Source of the DNA: Desulfoferrobacter suflitae
Lineage (GTDB): Bacteria > Desulfobacterota > Syntrophobacteria > Syntrophobacterales > Syntrophobacteraceae
Direction: 5' to 3'
DNA length: 64,000 nt
Assembly: GCF_022603395.1 (NCBI RefSeq)
Contig: NZ_JAIBKA010000002.1
Span: forward strand, 496,001 to 560,000
Within the stretch, counting starts at the first letter, position 1, and every line of letters starts with the position of its first letter. Positions 42,779 to 52,476 of this stretch are shown here, piece by piece. The position numbers and the translations under genes are program-made. The notes beneath the pieces were generated by a model that saw only the letters and a list, made by a program, of their open reading frames with translations, did not search any database and had not been told where the DNA came from.

Positions 42779-43275
42779 TGCTATTTCCTTGGTACATTCA
42801 ATGTCAAAAAACTAAGGGGGATGACAACCAGAATGGCACTTCTCCTGCCTGCGTCCCACCCGCAAGTTGACACAAAACAACTGGTAGCTGTTTTATTGCC
42901 TCGGGATCGAACTACAATCATGCCGCCGATGATTACCGGCTGGCACCAACGAAAAGTGGTTATTGTTTGGTCCTCGTTTCGCCTTGGTCCTCGCATAAAT
43001 TGCTGAGAAAAGCAAGTCATAGAGGTCATAGAGACGGTTTTTGATAAAGAGAATCCAAAGCGCTTCAAGCCGCACGATAATTGATATTGTCTGGGTTTTG
43101 AGGTAAGAAGGTAACCACTTCAGGGATTCAACTAAAGAGATTGGGCCTCGCCTCCTCGGTGGGCTGGGTGATGGGTGTTGTCCGGATACAGGGATAAATT
43201 GTGGCTCAGGTGAGCAGCTTTCACCACATAGTCATTATCACAGCTAGACGATCAGCAAGGATAAGATAGAATTTT
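42779..43275. other. Divergent intergenic region in the glycan locus
   Basis: 497 bp with no gene I can support. A TTGACA near 42870 on the plus strand has no well-spaced -10. ORFs of 60-95 codons on the minus strand lack start signals and coding character. Probably holds the promoters of both flanking transcription units. Confidence 0.45.
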
Positions 43276-44397
43276 GTGAATATTCTGGTCAATGCCATTC
43301 CCTTGTTGAACATCAGCACGGGAATCAGTAGATACCTCGATTGTCTGTACGCCCGGCTGGAGGAACAATGTGCAGACCGGGTCCGATTAGGCTACTTCGA
43401 CGGAACACGAAGTGCCTGCCGACGCCCGGCCGGCCCCTCGAATATTGGCCGATGGACGTCGCACGTGGACCTGTTTTGGAAGCTGCCGGCCTATCCCGCT
43501 CTGGCGTTGAGGATGCTTTCCCACTGGCAAAGGGAGCTGTACTTCAGGAAGGCCGCCAAAAATTATGATGTTTATCACGAAGCGGCTTTTTTCCCATTTC
43601 GGCCTCCCGGCGGGGTAAAAACGGTTTTCACGCTGCACGACCTCTCTTTGATTCGGTTCCCCCAGTTCCATCCTCGAGAAAGAGTTCTGTTTTCGCGCAT
43701 CTTCATGCGCCGGCGCTGCGCGCTGGTGGAGCAATTTCTGACAGACTCCCGGTTTATCAAGGACGAAATCGTGCATTACTTGGGCATCGAAGCCAACAGA
43801 ATCGGGGTCGTCCCCCTTGCACATGATTCGAGCATTTTTTATCCCACCGATCGTAACGTTGTGGATACGATAAGGAAACGCTATGCACTTGCCGAAAATT
43901 ACTTTATTGCCGTGGGTTCGGGAGATCCTCGCAAGAACATGGGGATTATTCCCTTGGCCCTGCAAGCGGCCGGTTTAAACATCCCCCTGGTGGTTGTGGG
44001 CTGGTCCGGATGGACGCAGAAGAAGACCTGCCAGGGGCGGGTAATCCCACTGGGATATGTGCCCAACGAAGACCTCGCCGGTCTCTATTCAGGTGCGACA
44101 GCTCTGATCTATCCCAGTTTATACGAAGGCTTCGGCCTGCCCATCCTGGAGGCGATGGCGTGCGGTTGCCCGGTCATTTGCAGTCGCGCGGCGAGCATTC
44201 CGGAAGTGGCCGGTGATGCTGCTGTGTATCTCGATGACCCCAAAGACTGGGAGGGTCTGGGAAAGCTTTTGCAACAAGTTGCCTCGGATAAACCGTGGCG
44301 AGAACGACTTTCTCACCAGGGACTGGCCCGGGCCGCTCTATTTTCATGGGAAAAGACGGCGCGTCAAACACTCAATGTTTTTGAAAAGATGTTGTAG
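43276..44397 (+). CDS. GT4 family glycosyltransferase
   Basis: 373 residues from a GTG with AAGGAT upstream. GT-B fold: N-terminal MNILVNAIPLLNISTGISRYL, VFTLHDLSLIRFPQFHPRERVLFSR, then AVGSGDPRKNMG and the donor-site E-x7-E motif YPSLYEGFGLPILEAMACGCPVICSRAASIPEVAGDAA. Resembles WbdA-like mannosyl- and rhamnosyltransferases. Transcribed away from the methyltransferase and followed closely by another glycosyltransferase. Confidence 0.88.
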   Translation: MNILVNAIPLLNISTGISRYLDCLYARLEEQCADRVRLGYFDGTRSACRRPAGPSNIGRWTSHVDLFWKLPAYPALALRMLSHWQRELYFRKAAKNYDVYHEAAFFPFRPPGGVKTVFTLHDLSLIRFPQFHPRERVLFSRIFMRRRCALVEQFLTDSRFIKDEIVHYLGIEANRIGVVPLAHDSSIFYPTDRNVVDTIRKRYALAENYFIAVGSGDPRKNMGIIPLALQAAGLNIPLVVVGWSGWTQKKTCQGRVIPLGYVPNEDLAGLYSGATALIYPSLYEGFGLPILEAMACGCPVICSRAASIPEVAGDAAVYLDDPKDWEGLGKLLQQVASDKPWRERLSHQGLARAALFSWEKTARQTLNVFEKML

Positions 44398-44428
44398 GGT
44401 GGTGGCTGACCTTCAAACTTCGCATGCT

Positions 44429-45589
44429 ATGAAGATCCTTCACGTTGGAAAATTCTTTTATCCGTACCACGGGGGAATGGAAAATTTTCTCACCGACCTG
44501 GTTTTGCAGCAAACAGCCAGCGGCCTCAATGCTTCGGTCATCGCCCACAACCATCATGGGCTGGAGCTGACCGGTCATGAGACGGTTAAGGACGTTTCCG
44601 TCACCAGGACACTCTCCTTGGGCCAACTGGTTTACGCTCCCCTGGCGCCCACTTTCGGTTATCATCTGGCGAAAGCCATTTCCGGCGTACAACCGGAAAT
44701 CATTCATTTGCATCTTCCCAACCTGTCGGCTTTCTGGATCCTGCTCATCAACACCAGAGCTCCCGTCGTGATGCAATGGCAGTCCGACGTAGTGCCCTCG
44801 AAGGTGGACAAGAGGCTCTCGCTATTCTATCCGGCGTACCGGATCCTTGAGAGGAAGCTGTTGGAGCGGGCGCAGGCAGTGATCGTTTCCTCTGAGAATT
44901 ACTTGCATGGAAGTGAATGCCTGCAAGCATTTAGGGGGAAAACTGCGGTTATTCCCCTGGGGCTGAATCCGGATCGCATCTACTGCCCTGACACGGAGGA
45001 AATCAGGAGGGTGAAACGCAAATTCGGTCATTTCCTGATTCTCTCGGCGGGTCGCTTCACCTACTACAAAGGGTTTCAATACCTGATCCGTGCGGCTGCA
45101 GATGTCCCTGAAGCAAGCTTTGTCATTGTGGGAGACGGCCCTTTGCGCAACACGATGATCGACAAAATTGTGCAGGCGGGCCTCGACAACCGATTTTTCC
45201 TGCCCGGTTCTTTGTCCGATAAGGAACTTCATAGCCTGATGGCCGCTTGTGACCTCTTCTGTCTGCCCTCCATCGAACGAACAGAATCCTTTGGGATTGT
45301 GCTCCTGGAGGCCATGACATTCGGCAAGCCGTTGATCACAACGGACATCGAAGGTTCCGGTGTCAACTGGGTCAACGTGGCAGGGGAAACGGGCCTGGTG
45401 GTGCGCTCGGCCGACGCAGCCGCTTTGGCGGAGGGGATCAAGGCGCTGCTCAACAATCCTGCAGTGCGTTTGGAGATGGGTCATCGAGCTCGTCAACGCT
45501 TCAACGGCCTGTTCCGCATTCAAACGGTTTCAGAAAAGATAATGAGCCTTTATTCGACTCTCCAAACACCACTCAGTGGCGCAGCATAA
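44429..45589 (+). CDS. GT4 family glycosyltransferase (PimB/CapM-like)
   Basis: 386 residues from the ATG at 44429, 31 bp after the preceding gene; GTG codons at 44399-44404 are alternatives. N-terminal MKILHVGKFFYPYHGGMENFLTDL, then SAGRFTYYKGFQYLIRAA and PSIERTESFGIVLLEAMTFGKPLITTDIEGSG, the GT4 donor motif. It belongs with the glycan locus. Its last 40 bp overlap the end of convergent pglB. Confidence 0.88.
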   Translation: MKILHVGKFFYPYHGGMENFLTDLVLQQTASGLNASVIAHNHHGLELTGHETVKDVSVTRTLSLGQLVYAPLAPTFGYHLAKAISGVQPEIIHLHLPNLSAFWILLINTRAPVVMQWQSDVVPSKVDKRLSLFYPAYRILERKLLERAQAVIVSSENYLHGSECLQAFRGKTAVIPLGLNPDRIYCPDTEEIRRVKRKFGHFLILSAGRFTYYKGFQYLIRAAADVPEASFVIVGDGPLRNTMIDKIVQAGLDNRFFLPGSLSDKELHSLMAACDLFCLPSIERTESFGIVLLEAMTFGKPLITTDIEGSGVNWVNVAGETGLVVRSADAAALAEGIKALLNNPAVRLEMGHRARQRFNGLFRIQTVSEKIMSLYSTLQTPLSGAA

Positions 45590-47817
45590 CCGATGGACTG
45601 GAATCCTGCCGTGTCCCAGGGCGAACCGAAGACGAGCCGGGCGGCCAATGATTGCAGGACTGCTGATTCCACAACGTAGACCACATCGGAACCCTGGAGC
45701 ACGACAGCAACCAGGTCAATGCCTTTAACCGATTCGTGACCTGTGTGCTGAAACGGGAGTCGCCTCTTTTCTTCTCCGCAGGCAACCAGGCTTGCCTGGT
45801 TCCCGGGTGTCCCCTCCGCTACGCTGACGTACAGAATGGCATCAACCTTGAGCGCACCTTCACTGTTTCCTGTCGTGCAGGTTGTGCGGATCTGTTGAGT
45901 CGACTGCCCCCCTAACAGCCGGAACAGCGGATGGGCTCCGCTCCCTTGCATCGGATCCCATGTGCCAAAATAATACCACCAGTAAGTCTTGTTGATGAAA
46001 TCCTCATTGAGGAAGAGCCACACCTTCACGCTCGGGAAAAAAAATTCCTTCCAGCCTTGCACATTTTGTATCCCATATTGCTTGAGGAAGGTTTCCGCAT
46101 TGTCCGGACGAGCAAGAATGTTCTGCAGAAAAGCCAGGGCTTTTTTTCGGGATCCCACAAAGGATTCCACTTCGCGTAGTCCCTGTAAATCATGGGCGGC
46201 AAAAAAACGTATCCAATTCCGTGCCAAAAGGGGATTACCGCAACTCAAAGGAAATGCCGCAATGTAGCTTCTTTCGCCGGTTTGAGAGCCACCGTCGACA
46301 AATGTCTTAAGGCCCGTATGATAGTGCAGGAAATATCCATAATCCCACCATGTCCAGATCAAATCCCGGGGTGCTGCTCGTTCCTTGATGACTTGGGCCA
46401 GGGCCATGTCGTGCTTCGTGAGCGTAGGGCCTCTGTGCCTGGAGAAGCTCATGGAGACACTGGGCAGGAGCAGCGCAACCGAAACCAGTAAGAGCAAGCC
46501 CCATTTCAAGAAGTTACTTGGAATCTTCGCCAGCAGTGTGCTCCTAAAACAAATTTCGCCCACGAAGTAGCCCATCCCCAACGCATAAAGCGGAATGAAA
46601 AAAATGAGAAATCTCCTTGCCAGTACACTGAGCAGGGCAACAATCAGCCCGATGCCCAGAAAAGCGGCTGCTTCCTTATTTTTCCCGCCAAGAAAAAACA
46701 GCCCGATGAGCGCAATGGCAAAAGGCACCGCATGCCCCCCCGTTTGCTCGATAATCAGTGGCAGGGGTAGAGGCTGCAGCTCGCTGATGGACAAGCCGAT
46801 ATTGGGAAAAGTTGAAATCAAGGCAGCTTTGTTGCCAATGAGACCCAACTGCCCTGCGTACCCATTAATGAAACCTTTCAGCTGATGGGGCAATGACTCA
46901 CTGAAACCACTTAAGGCATAGAAAACGGCTGATCCGACCAGGAAAATGAGAGCCATTTTGATGGCTCGCTCCACTTTGGAGGAAGGCAGGAAAACGCTCA
47001 GGCAATACGCCAATATGGCCAGAAAAAACCCGAAGTAGGGGACTTGCAGCCACCATAAATGGAACATGTGGGCTGTCATGAGGGCCGATAACAGGTAAAG
47101 AATCCTGGTGCGCCCTTTATCGACGGCAAATCGATAAACGCAAAAAAGAATCAGAAAAACGAAGAAGGGATTCAAACTATCGGTGTCAAAGCGCCCGAGA
47201 CAGGTACGGCTATACCAGTAGAAACTGGAAACTCCCGCCAGACTGCTGAGCAGGGCCGTAACGGGGCCGGATATGGTGTATCCCCAGCAGGTGTAGACGA
47301 TGACCATAAGTGAGCCCAAAACTGGCGGCAGGTAAAAAGCCACCTGTTCGATGGAAAGATCGGTCCACTTGTGAATGGCCGCGGTGATGGTTGCCAACAG
47401 AGGTATCTCTTGGAGATGCCGGCCACCTTCAGACGAGCCGGCCGAACTGACATTCTGCCGGTTCAGTAGCTGCCTGGTGATAGTGAGATAGTGATAGGCA
47501 TCCAAGGTGGTCATTGTTGGTGCATGGAGTGCAATGCCTCCCGCACTGCCCCACCAGAAGCGCAGGTGACTGAATTGCAGACACAGAGAAAAACAAAATC
47601 CTGCCAGCAGCAGGAGGCACAAGGTCTTGACAGGCGAAGTTTTTATGGCGGAACTGCTTGAACCCGATGAGATACGCAAATTTCTTAGAGGTCGAGTGGT
47701 TGGCTTAATGGGTAGGGGAAATTTCTGCTGATGCGATTCCTCTGTGTCTTGACCAGATTCAGGATGTTGCCGGCTTGCCTGGATGGATCGCTCCACAGGC
47801 ACAACGGACTTCGACAT
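45550..47817 (-). CDS. pglB: Oligosaccharyltransferase PglB/STT3 family
   Basis: 755 residues from the ATG at 47817. After a basic cytosolic tail of about 60 residues come 13 or so membrane helices and a periplasmic C-terminal domain. Catalytic signatures: an acidic residue in TTLDAYHYLTITR (about Asp106), GRFDTDSLNPF (about Asp211/Asp213), SISE (Glu about 346) and WTWWDYGYFLHYHT (WWDYG about 490-494) followed by TFVDGGSQTGERSYIAAF. It transfers a lipid-linked glycan to Asn in sequons. It lies 12 bp after the corrinoid binding-protein gene, same strand, and its 3' end overlaps the convergent glycosyltransferase. Confidence 0.9.
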   Translation of the reverse strand: MSKSVVPVERSIQASRQHPESGQDTEESHQQKFPLPIKPTTRPLRNLRISSGSSSSAIKTSPVKTLCLLLLAGFCFSLCLQFSHLRFWWGSAGGIALHAPTMTTLDAYHYLTITRQLLNRQNVSSAGSSEGGRHLQEIPLLATITAAIHKWTDLSIEQVAFYLPPVLGSLMVIVYTCWGYTISGPVTALLSSLAGVSSFYWYSRTCLGRFDTDSLNPFFVFLILFCVYRFAVDKGRTRILYLLSALMTAHMFHLWWLQVPYFGFFLAILAYCLSVFLPSSKVERAIKMALIFLVGSAVFYALSGFSESLPHQLKGFINGYAGQLGLIGNKAALISTFPNIGLSISELQPLPLPLIIEQTGGHAVPFAIALIGLFFLGGKNKEAAAFLGIGLIVALLSVLARRFLIFFIPLYALGMGYFVGEICFRSTLLAKIPSNFLKWGLLLLVSVALLLPSVSMSFSRHRGPTLTKHDMALAQVIKERAAPRDLIWTWWDYGYFLHYHTGLKTFVDGGSQTGERSYIAAFPLSCGNPLLARNWIRFFAAHDLQGLREVESFVGSRKKALAFLQNILARPDNAETFLKQYGIQNVQGWKEFFFPSVKVWLFLNEDFINKTYWWYYFGTWDPMQGSGAHPLFRLLGGQSTQQIRTTCTTGNSEGALKVDAILYVSVAEGTPGNQASLVACGEEKRRLPFQHTGHESVKGIDLVAVVLQGSDVVYVVESAVLQSLAARLVFGSPWDTAGFQSIGYAAPLSGVWRVE

Positions 47818-47829
47818 ATGGACCAACCC

Positions 47830-48798
47830 TCATTGTGTGCCCGCCCGAAAGCATTCCGGATAAAGTGTTGCGGCCAACTGTTCCACGGCGTTGACGCAGC
47901 GCGGGCCGGGCCGCGAGTAAAGAAATTCATCGACATACAAAACGTTGCCGTCGCGCGTCGCCCGCAATTTTTCGAAATGGACTCGTTTTCTCGGATCAAC
48001 GGGATTGCGGTTCATGGGACCGGTTTGCACCAGGTAGAAGTCGGGATCACTGAGCAAAAGGGATTCCAGGTTATAGATCAGCAGAGACTTCTCGCTTTTT
48101 ACGACATTATTCGCGCCGGCGAGATTCAATATGTCTTGTACCATTGAACCTTGCCCGGCGGCGGTGAGGGGCTCTGCCCGCACTTCGAAGAACACCGTGC
48201 GGCGTCTTTTGATGGTACAACGAGCAAGAATGCGCTTGTCGGTTCCTGCCAAAACACTTTCCGCCTGATTGAGACCGAGATGGAACTGTACTCTGGCAAG
48301 GCGCTTGCGCAGATCTTCCAGCAGCGACTCGGCCTGCTGTTCCCTCCCAGTCAACTGCCCCAGTCTCGATATCGTGGCAAAAATCCCGGAGAAGTTCCTG
48401 GGGGCAAAGACCGCAACCGGTATGCCTGCCTGCTCGAGGCTGTCCATCCCGGGAATCGCCTCCCGTCGACTGGCGCTCTGAATCACCAGATCAGGCTTCA
48501 GTCCGATAATCATTTCCACATTGGGTTTCATATGGGTGCCAACCGAGGGAAGCATTTTCACTCCTTCCGGAAAAGCATCCGCCTGTGTTCTGGCTATCAC
48601 CTGTTCCCCGGCGCCTATGGCAAAAAGCATTTCGGCAAAGGCTCCATATAGCGGAATGATGCGCTGCGCAGGCTTCTCCAGAGAGATGATCCTGCCTTGA
48701 TCATCCGAAACTTGCATGGCAAATGCCGGCACTAAAAATACGCATTCGATGGCTCCCCAAAACACCAGTACTGTCAGAAGATTAAGGTTGTTTCGCAT
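47830..48798 (-). CDS. btuF: ABC transporter substrate-binding protein, BtuF/FecB-like
   Basis: 322 residues with a signal peptide (LLTVLVFWGAIECVFLVPAFAMQ). Class III binding-protein fold: PAQRIIPLYGAFAEMLFAIGAGEQVIARTQADAFPEGVKMLPSVGTHMKPNVEMIIGLKPDLVI, and the typical single spanning helix. Position in the riboswitch operon points to cobalamin or another corrinoid as ligand; siderophore- or haem-type ligands cannot be excluded by sequence. Confidence 0.82.
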   Translation of the reverse strand: MRNNLNLLTVLVFWGAIECVFLVPAFAMQVSDDQGRIISLEKPAQRIIPLYGAFAEMLFAIGAGEQVIARTQADAFPEGVKMLPSVGTHMKPNVEMIIGLKPDLVIQSASRREAIPGMDSLEQAGIPVAVFAPRNFSGIFATISRLGQLTGREQQAESLLEDLRKRLARVQFHLGLNQAESVLAGTDKRILARCTIKRRRTVFFEVRAEPLTAAGQGSMVQDILNLAGANNVVKSEKSLLIYNLESLLLSDPDFYLVQTGPMNRNPVDPRKRVHFEKLRATRDGNVLYVDEFLYSRPGPRCVNAVEQLAATLYPECFRAGTQ

Positions 48799-48828
48799 AG
48801 AATAGACTCGTGCAACCGGATGTCATCG

Positions 48829-49638
48829 CTAAGGCAGAAAAACGACCTGCTTTTTGCCGGTCTCCGCAACCTCGTGGACCAATACTTCAGCATCGTAGAC
48901 TTCTTGCAGGATCTCCGAGGTCATAACCCTTCCAGTCTGACCATCGGCGACCAGCAGGCCTTCCTTTAACAGCATGAGTCGGCGGCAAAAGAGTGCAGCC
49001 AGGTTGATGTCATGCAGTACGGCGATGATGGTCAGTTCCCCCTCCTGGTTTAGATGCCGCAATACCCTGAAAATCTGTAATTTTCTGTGGATGTCCATGG
49101 CTGAGGTCGCTTCATCCAACAGCAGGATGGGCGTTTCCTGCGCCAGCGCTTTTGCCATTGATACTCTCTGCTTTTCACCGCCGCTGATGGCCGTGATCAG
49201 TCGTTGTGAAAGGGTCTCGGTGTCAGTCAATTGCATAGCCCGTTGCACGACTGCCGCATCCTGAGCATCTTCCAACTGCCAGCGGCTTTGATGCGGATAA
49301 CGCCCCATCCGCACCACCTCTTCACACACGAACGGGAAATGCACGGCCGTATCCTGGGTCACCACAGCCATGCGGCGGGCGCGTTCTTTAGGTTTGACCT
49401 GGAATATTGGCTGCTGCATAACGTTAATCCGGCCGCTCTGAGCGGGAATCACACCGCTTAAAGCCAGCAGCAGGGTGGTCTTGCCGGAACCGTTGGGTCC
49501 CAGCAGGCCAATGAATTCGCCTTGCTGCACATCAAATGAAATTCCTCTGAGTACGGACCTCTGCCGATACCCACAGCGCAGGTCGTGCACATGTATTACA
49601 GTTGCAGGTATTTTTTTCGATGAAGCATTAGATAGCAA
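48829..49638 (-). CDS. btuD: ABC transporter ATPase, BtuD/FecE-like
   Basis: 269 residues. Walker A GPNGSGKTTLLLALSG, signature ISGGEKQRVSMAKALAQE, Walker B ILLLDEATSAMDIHRK, H-loop IAVLHDINLAALF. Standard importer ATPase of the FecCDE/BtuCD type. Its start overlaps the permease gene by 43 bp. Confidence 0.9.
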   Translation of the reverse strand: MLSNASSKKIPATVIHVHDLRCGYRQRSVLRGISFDVQQGEFIGLLGPNGSGKTTLLLALSGVIPAQSGRINVMQQPIFQVKPKERARRMAVVTQDTAVHFPFVCEEVVRMGRYPHQSRWQLEDAQDAAVVQRAMQLTDTETLSQRLITAISGGEKQRVSMAKALAQETPILLLDEATSAMDIHRKLQIFRVLRHLNQEGELTIIAVLHDINLAALFCRRLMLLKEGLLVADGQTGRVMTSEILQEVYDAEVLVHEVAETGKKQVVFLP

Positions 49639-50711
49639 AAAAAAGGACCTCCGAGGATAGCGGTCACCACTCCCACAGGTAATTCCTGACCATTGGGAAG
49701 AGAGCTGCGAGCTAGTGTGTCCGACATCAGCAGAAGAACAGCGCCCGCCAGAAAAACGGCCGGCAACAGGCGCCTATGATGCGGTCCCAAGCCTAACCTC
49801 ACCAAATGAGGCACCACCAGCCCAACAAACCCTATTACTCCACTGACCGAGACGGCGGCGGCTGTGACCAGTGAGGCTGCGAGCATGAGTCTGAATCGTA
49901 TCTGCTGCACATCGACTCCCAGCTGTTGGGCTGGCACGTCACCCAGGGTGAGCAGGTCAAGCTCCCTCGCATAGTAAAGGATCACAGCCCCCCCTGCGAC
50001 AAGGTAGGGCAAAACCAGCAGCACATGTCCCCAACTCTTGCCTGACAAGCTGCCCATGACCCAGAAAACAATAGTGGACACCGAGTCTTCGTTAAGGCTT
50101 TTCAACACCCCAATCCAGGCGGACAAGAATGTTGACACGATAATGCCGGCGAGAATGAGTGTCGTTGTGTGGATCTGACCATCTACTCTGCCCAATGCAT
50201 AGACAAGATAGAGGGCTGCCAGTGCTCCGAGAAAAGCGGCGATAGGCAAAGAGCTCATACCCCAGAAATGGCCCCCTGCCCAGCCGAACAGAATATAAAG
50301 CGAGGCGCCAAAGGCCGCCCCGGTAGAGACCCCAAGAGTAAAAGGATCGGCCAAAGGGTTGAGAAGCACCCCCTGATAGACCGCGCCCGCCAGTGCCAGC
50401 GATCCTCCCACCGCTAGGGCGAGACAAATGCGGGCCAACCTGACATGGACCACAATGTAGCGCACCCTTTCGTCTATTCCCTCTGCCCACTGGGGATGCA
50501 ATGGAGCTGCCCAGGATCGCCAGATCACATCATAAGTGGTGTCGAAGCTGCCGATCCCGGATGTCAAAAAGGCGCTCAGAGCAATCATCAAAAGGGCCGC
50601 AAACCAATAAAGAAAACCAAGGGAACAACGGGATCGAAACCAATGGCCCAGTATCCGATAAGATTTTTCTGGTGGTTTTTCGTTGGGCCACCGACTTATG
50701 CTGCTTCCCAT
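49596..50711 (-). CDS. btuC: FecCD-type ABC importer permease, BtuC-like
   Basis: 371 residues from the ATG at 50711 (GGCGGGGA upstream; the frame runs to 50792). About ten membrane helices. RLARICLALAVGGSLALAGAVYQGVLLNPLADPFTLGVSTGAAFGASL is the conserved FecCD block, and VSGVIGFVGLVVPHLVRLGLGPHHRRLLPA the typical coupling region. Works with the adjacent ATPase and binding protein to take up corrinoid. Confidence 0.9.
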   Translation of the reverse strand: MGSSISRWPNEKPPEKSYRILGHWFRSRCSLGFLYWFAALLMIALSAFLTSGIGSFDTTYDVIWRSWAAPLHPQWAEGIDERVRYIVVHVRLARICLALAVGGSLALAGAVYQGVLLNPLADPFTLGVSTGAAFGASLYILFGWAGGHFWGMSSLPIAAFLGALAALYLVYALGRVDGQIHTTTLILAGIIVSTFLSAWIGVLKSLNEDSVSTIVFWVMGSLSGKSWGHVLLVLPYLVAGGAVILYYARELDLLTLGDVPAQQLGVDVQQIRFRLMLAASLVTAAAVSVSGVIGFVGLVVPHLVRLGLGPHHRRLLPAVFLAGAVLLLMSDTLARSSLPNGQELPVGVVTAILGGPFFCYLMLHRKKYLQL

Positions 50712-50881
50712 CTCGTTTTCCCCGCCTGGAGTCCTTCGATGTTTCAGGAAAGCGGAATCAGGCATGAACCGGAGCGGGTCCGGGCATCGCACAAGCAGGA
50801 TAATATGCGGCAGAAAGAATGCATCCTGTCATGCAACAAAACAACCACCGCACCTTCCAGCAAATGCAGGCTCGCCTCCAT

Positions 50882-51604
50882 CTACCGGGCTTCCAGGCCG
50901 CGCTTCTTGATGATCATCAAAGACAAATAGTTCGGCTGCGGCATCTCAACGAGCTTTTTGAAATCCTGCTCGATGATCTCGCCATCCAGGCCACATCGGC
51001 TGATGAAGCAGCAACAATCCTGCAATCCCATTTCTTCAACCCGCTGCAGTATCTGAGGGAACTGCTTATAGGTCTTCATCAAGACCACGTTGTCTGAAGC
51101 CGCAATCACTTCCTTGAGGCGATCGCCGCCCTTGGCTCCTGATACCACAGTGAAAACCTCTTCGGCCTCTGCCAGCGGTACAGTGGCACAAGCCGCCGCC
51201 GCCTGGAATGAAGTGATTCCCGGTACAATGGAAATGACAACCTGCGGCAATCGCTCGCGTATTTTTCGCATCAGATAAATGAAAGTGCTGAATGTGAGTG
51301 GATCCCCGAGAGTTAGAAAGGCCACATGTTTTCCCTCTTTCAGGATCTCTACCACCTTCTCACAATTGGTTTGCCACGCTGTTTCCAGGCTTTCCGGGTT
51401 GAATGTCATCGGGAAATTCAGTTGATCAACCGGAACGTTCCCTGGCAGATGACCCTTTACAATCTCATAAGCCAGGCTGTAATCATTCTTACTGGAGGCA
51501 GCAGCAAAAACATGCGCCACCTTGCCCAAAACGTTGACCGCCTTGAGAGTCAAAAGCTCAGGGTCTCCCGGCCCAACTCCGATGCCATACAATGTACCAA
51601 GCAT
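50882..51604 (-). CDS. cbiL: Precorrin-2/cobalt-factor-2 C20-methyltransferase
   Basis: 240 residues from the ATG at 51604 with GAGGGA upstream. TP-methylase fold: GTLYGIGVGPGDPELLTLKAV, HVAFLTLGDPLTFSTFIYL, VSIVPGITSFQAAAACATVPLAEAEEVFTVV. The FAAASSKNDYSLAYEIV insert is typical of CbiL/CobI. Adds the C20 methyl in corrin ring synthesis. 14 bp after cbiC; 170 bp before the permease gene. Confidence 0.9.
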   Translation of the reverse strand: MLGTLYGIGVGPGDPELLTLKAVNVLGKVAHVFAAASSKNDYSLAYEIVKGHLPGNVPVDQLNFPMTFNPESLETAWQTNCEKVVEILKEGKHVAFLTLGDPLTFSTFIYLMRKIRERLPQVVISIVPGITSFQAAAACATVPLAEAEEVFTVVSGAKGGDRLKEVIAASDNVVLMKTYKQFPQILQRVEEMGLQDCCCFISRCGLDGEIIEQDFKKLVEMPQPNYLSLMIIKKRGLEAR

Positions 51605-51618
51605 AACTTTCCCTCTGT

Positions 51619-52296
51619 TCACTCAGGTCTGGCCAATTCCATCAAAGCATGCAGAATCGCAACGGCTACGGTGCTTCCGCCTTTTCGGCCGAGCACGGTT
51701 ATCGATGGTTGCTCCTTGTGCTCCCAAAGGGCATCCTTGGACTCTGCTGCCTGGACGAAGCCTACGGGAACTCCGATGACAACAGCCGGCCGAATGCCTT
51801 CTTCCTTAACCAAACGCAGTATCTCAAGCAGGGCTGTTGGTGCGTTTCCAATGGCCAGGATACTTCCCTCAAGCTGCTCTGAATACTTTCGGAAGGCGGC
51901 TACCGATCGCGTTGTCCCCAGTTGTTCCGCCCACAACTGCGATGCGCTGTCCGTCGCGGGTGTTATCACTCTGGTCCCGAACCAATTCAGCCGCCAGGGC
52001 GAGAGGCCTGTGTGAATCATTCGGGTATCGGTAATGACTTTTTCGCCCCTTCTCAGGGCCTTCATGGCGGCATCAATCGATAGCGGGTGAAACCGAACCC
52101 AGCGGGCGTAATCAAAATCACCTGTAGTATGAATGATGCGCCTGACGATTTGCCATTGATCAGGCTGAAATTCATGCGGCCCCATTTCTGCGTCGATGAT
52201 GTTGAAGCTCTTGTCCTCTATAGTTTGCCCTGCATTCACCAACCCCGGGCGACTCGCTTCGGCACAATCTTTGGACTCCGAGGCCATCTCCGTCAT
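51619..52296 (-). CDS. cbiC: Precorrin-8X methylmutase / cobalt-precorrin-8 methylmutase
   Basis: 225 residues from the ATG at 52296, directly after GAGGAAGGA; an ATG three codons later is possible. CbiC/CobH signature: RRIIHTTGDFDYARWVRFHPLSIDAAMKALRRGEKVITDTRMIHTGL with the catalytic histidine, GNAPTALLEILRLVKEEGIRPAVVIGVPVGFVQAAESKDAL. It moves the methyl from C11 to C12 to give hydrogenobyrinate or cobyrinate. First gene after the riboswitch. Confidence 0.92.
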   Translation of the reverse strand: MTEMASESKDCAEASRPGLVNAGQTIEDKSFNIIDAEMGPHEFQPDQWQIVRRIIHTTGDFDYARWVRFHPLSIDAAMKALRRGEKVITDTRMIHTGLSPWRLNWFGTRVITPATDSASQLWAEQLGTTRSVAAFRKYSEQLEGSILAIGNAPTALLEILRLVKEEGIRPAVVIGVPVGFVQAAESKDALWEHKEQPSITVLGRKGGSTVAVAILHALMELARPE

Positions 52297-52336
52297 TCCT
52301 TCCTCGCTTTCACCCCGCAAAATTTCCTCCAAAAGC

Positions 52337-52382
52337 AAAAAAGTCCTTGGACCTCACCTGGGAAGGTGGGATCGCAAGGACT
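52337..52382 (-). terminator. Rho-independent terminator of the riboswitch platform
   Basis: Minus strand: AGTCCTTG pairs with CAAGGACT (52342-52382), with an inner CACCT/AGGTG stem, and six T follow. It lies between the aptamer and cbiC, the place for ligand-controlled attenuation. Confidence 0.75.
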
Positions 52383-52476
52383 GCACCCAGCTTACTTGAT
52401 CCTCTGCTTCATGGAGGAAAAATCCTCGTCCCCCACGTCTAATCCATACATTGTTGTTAGCATCAACTTCGGCTTC

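Noticed and set aside
42781-43068. Minus-strand ORFs of 60-95 codons in the 497-bp gap
   Set aside because: No ribosome-binding site, unusual composition and overlapping alternatives; they look like chance.
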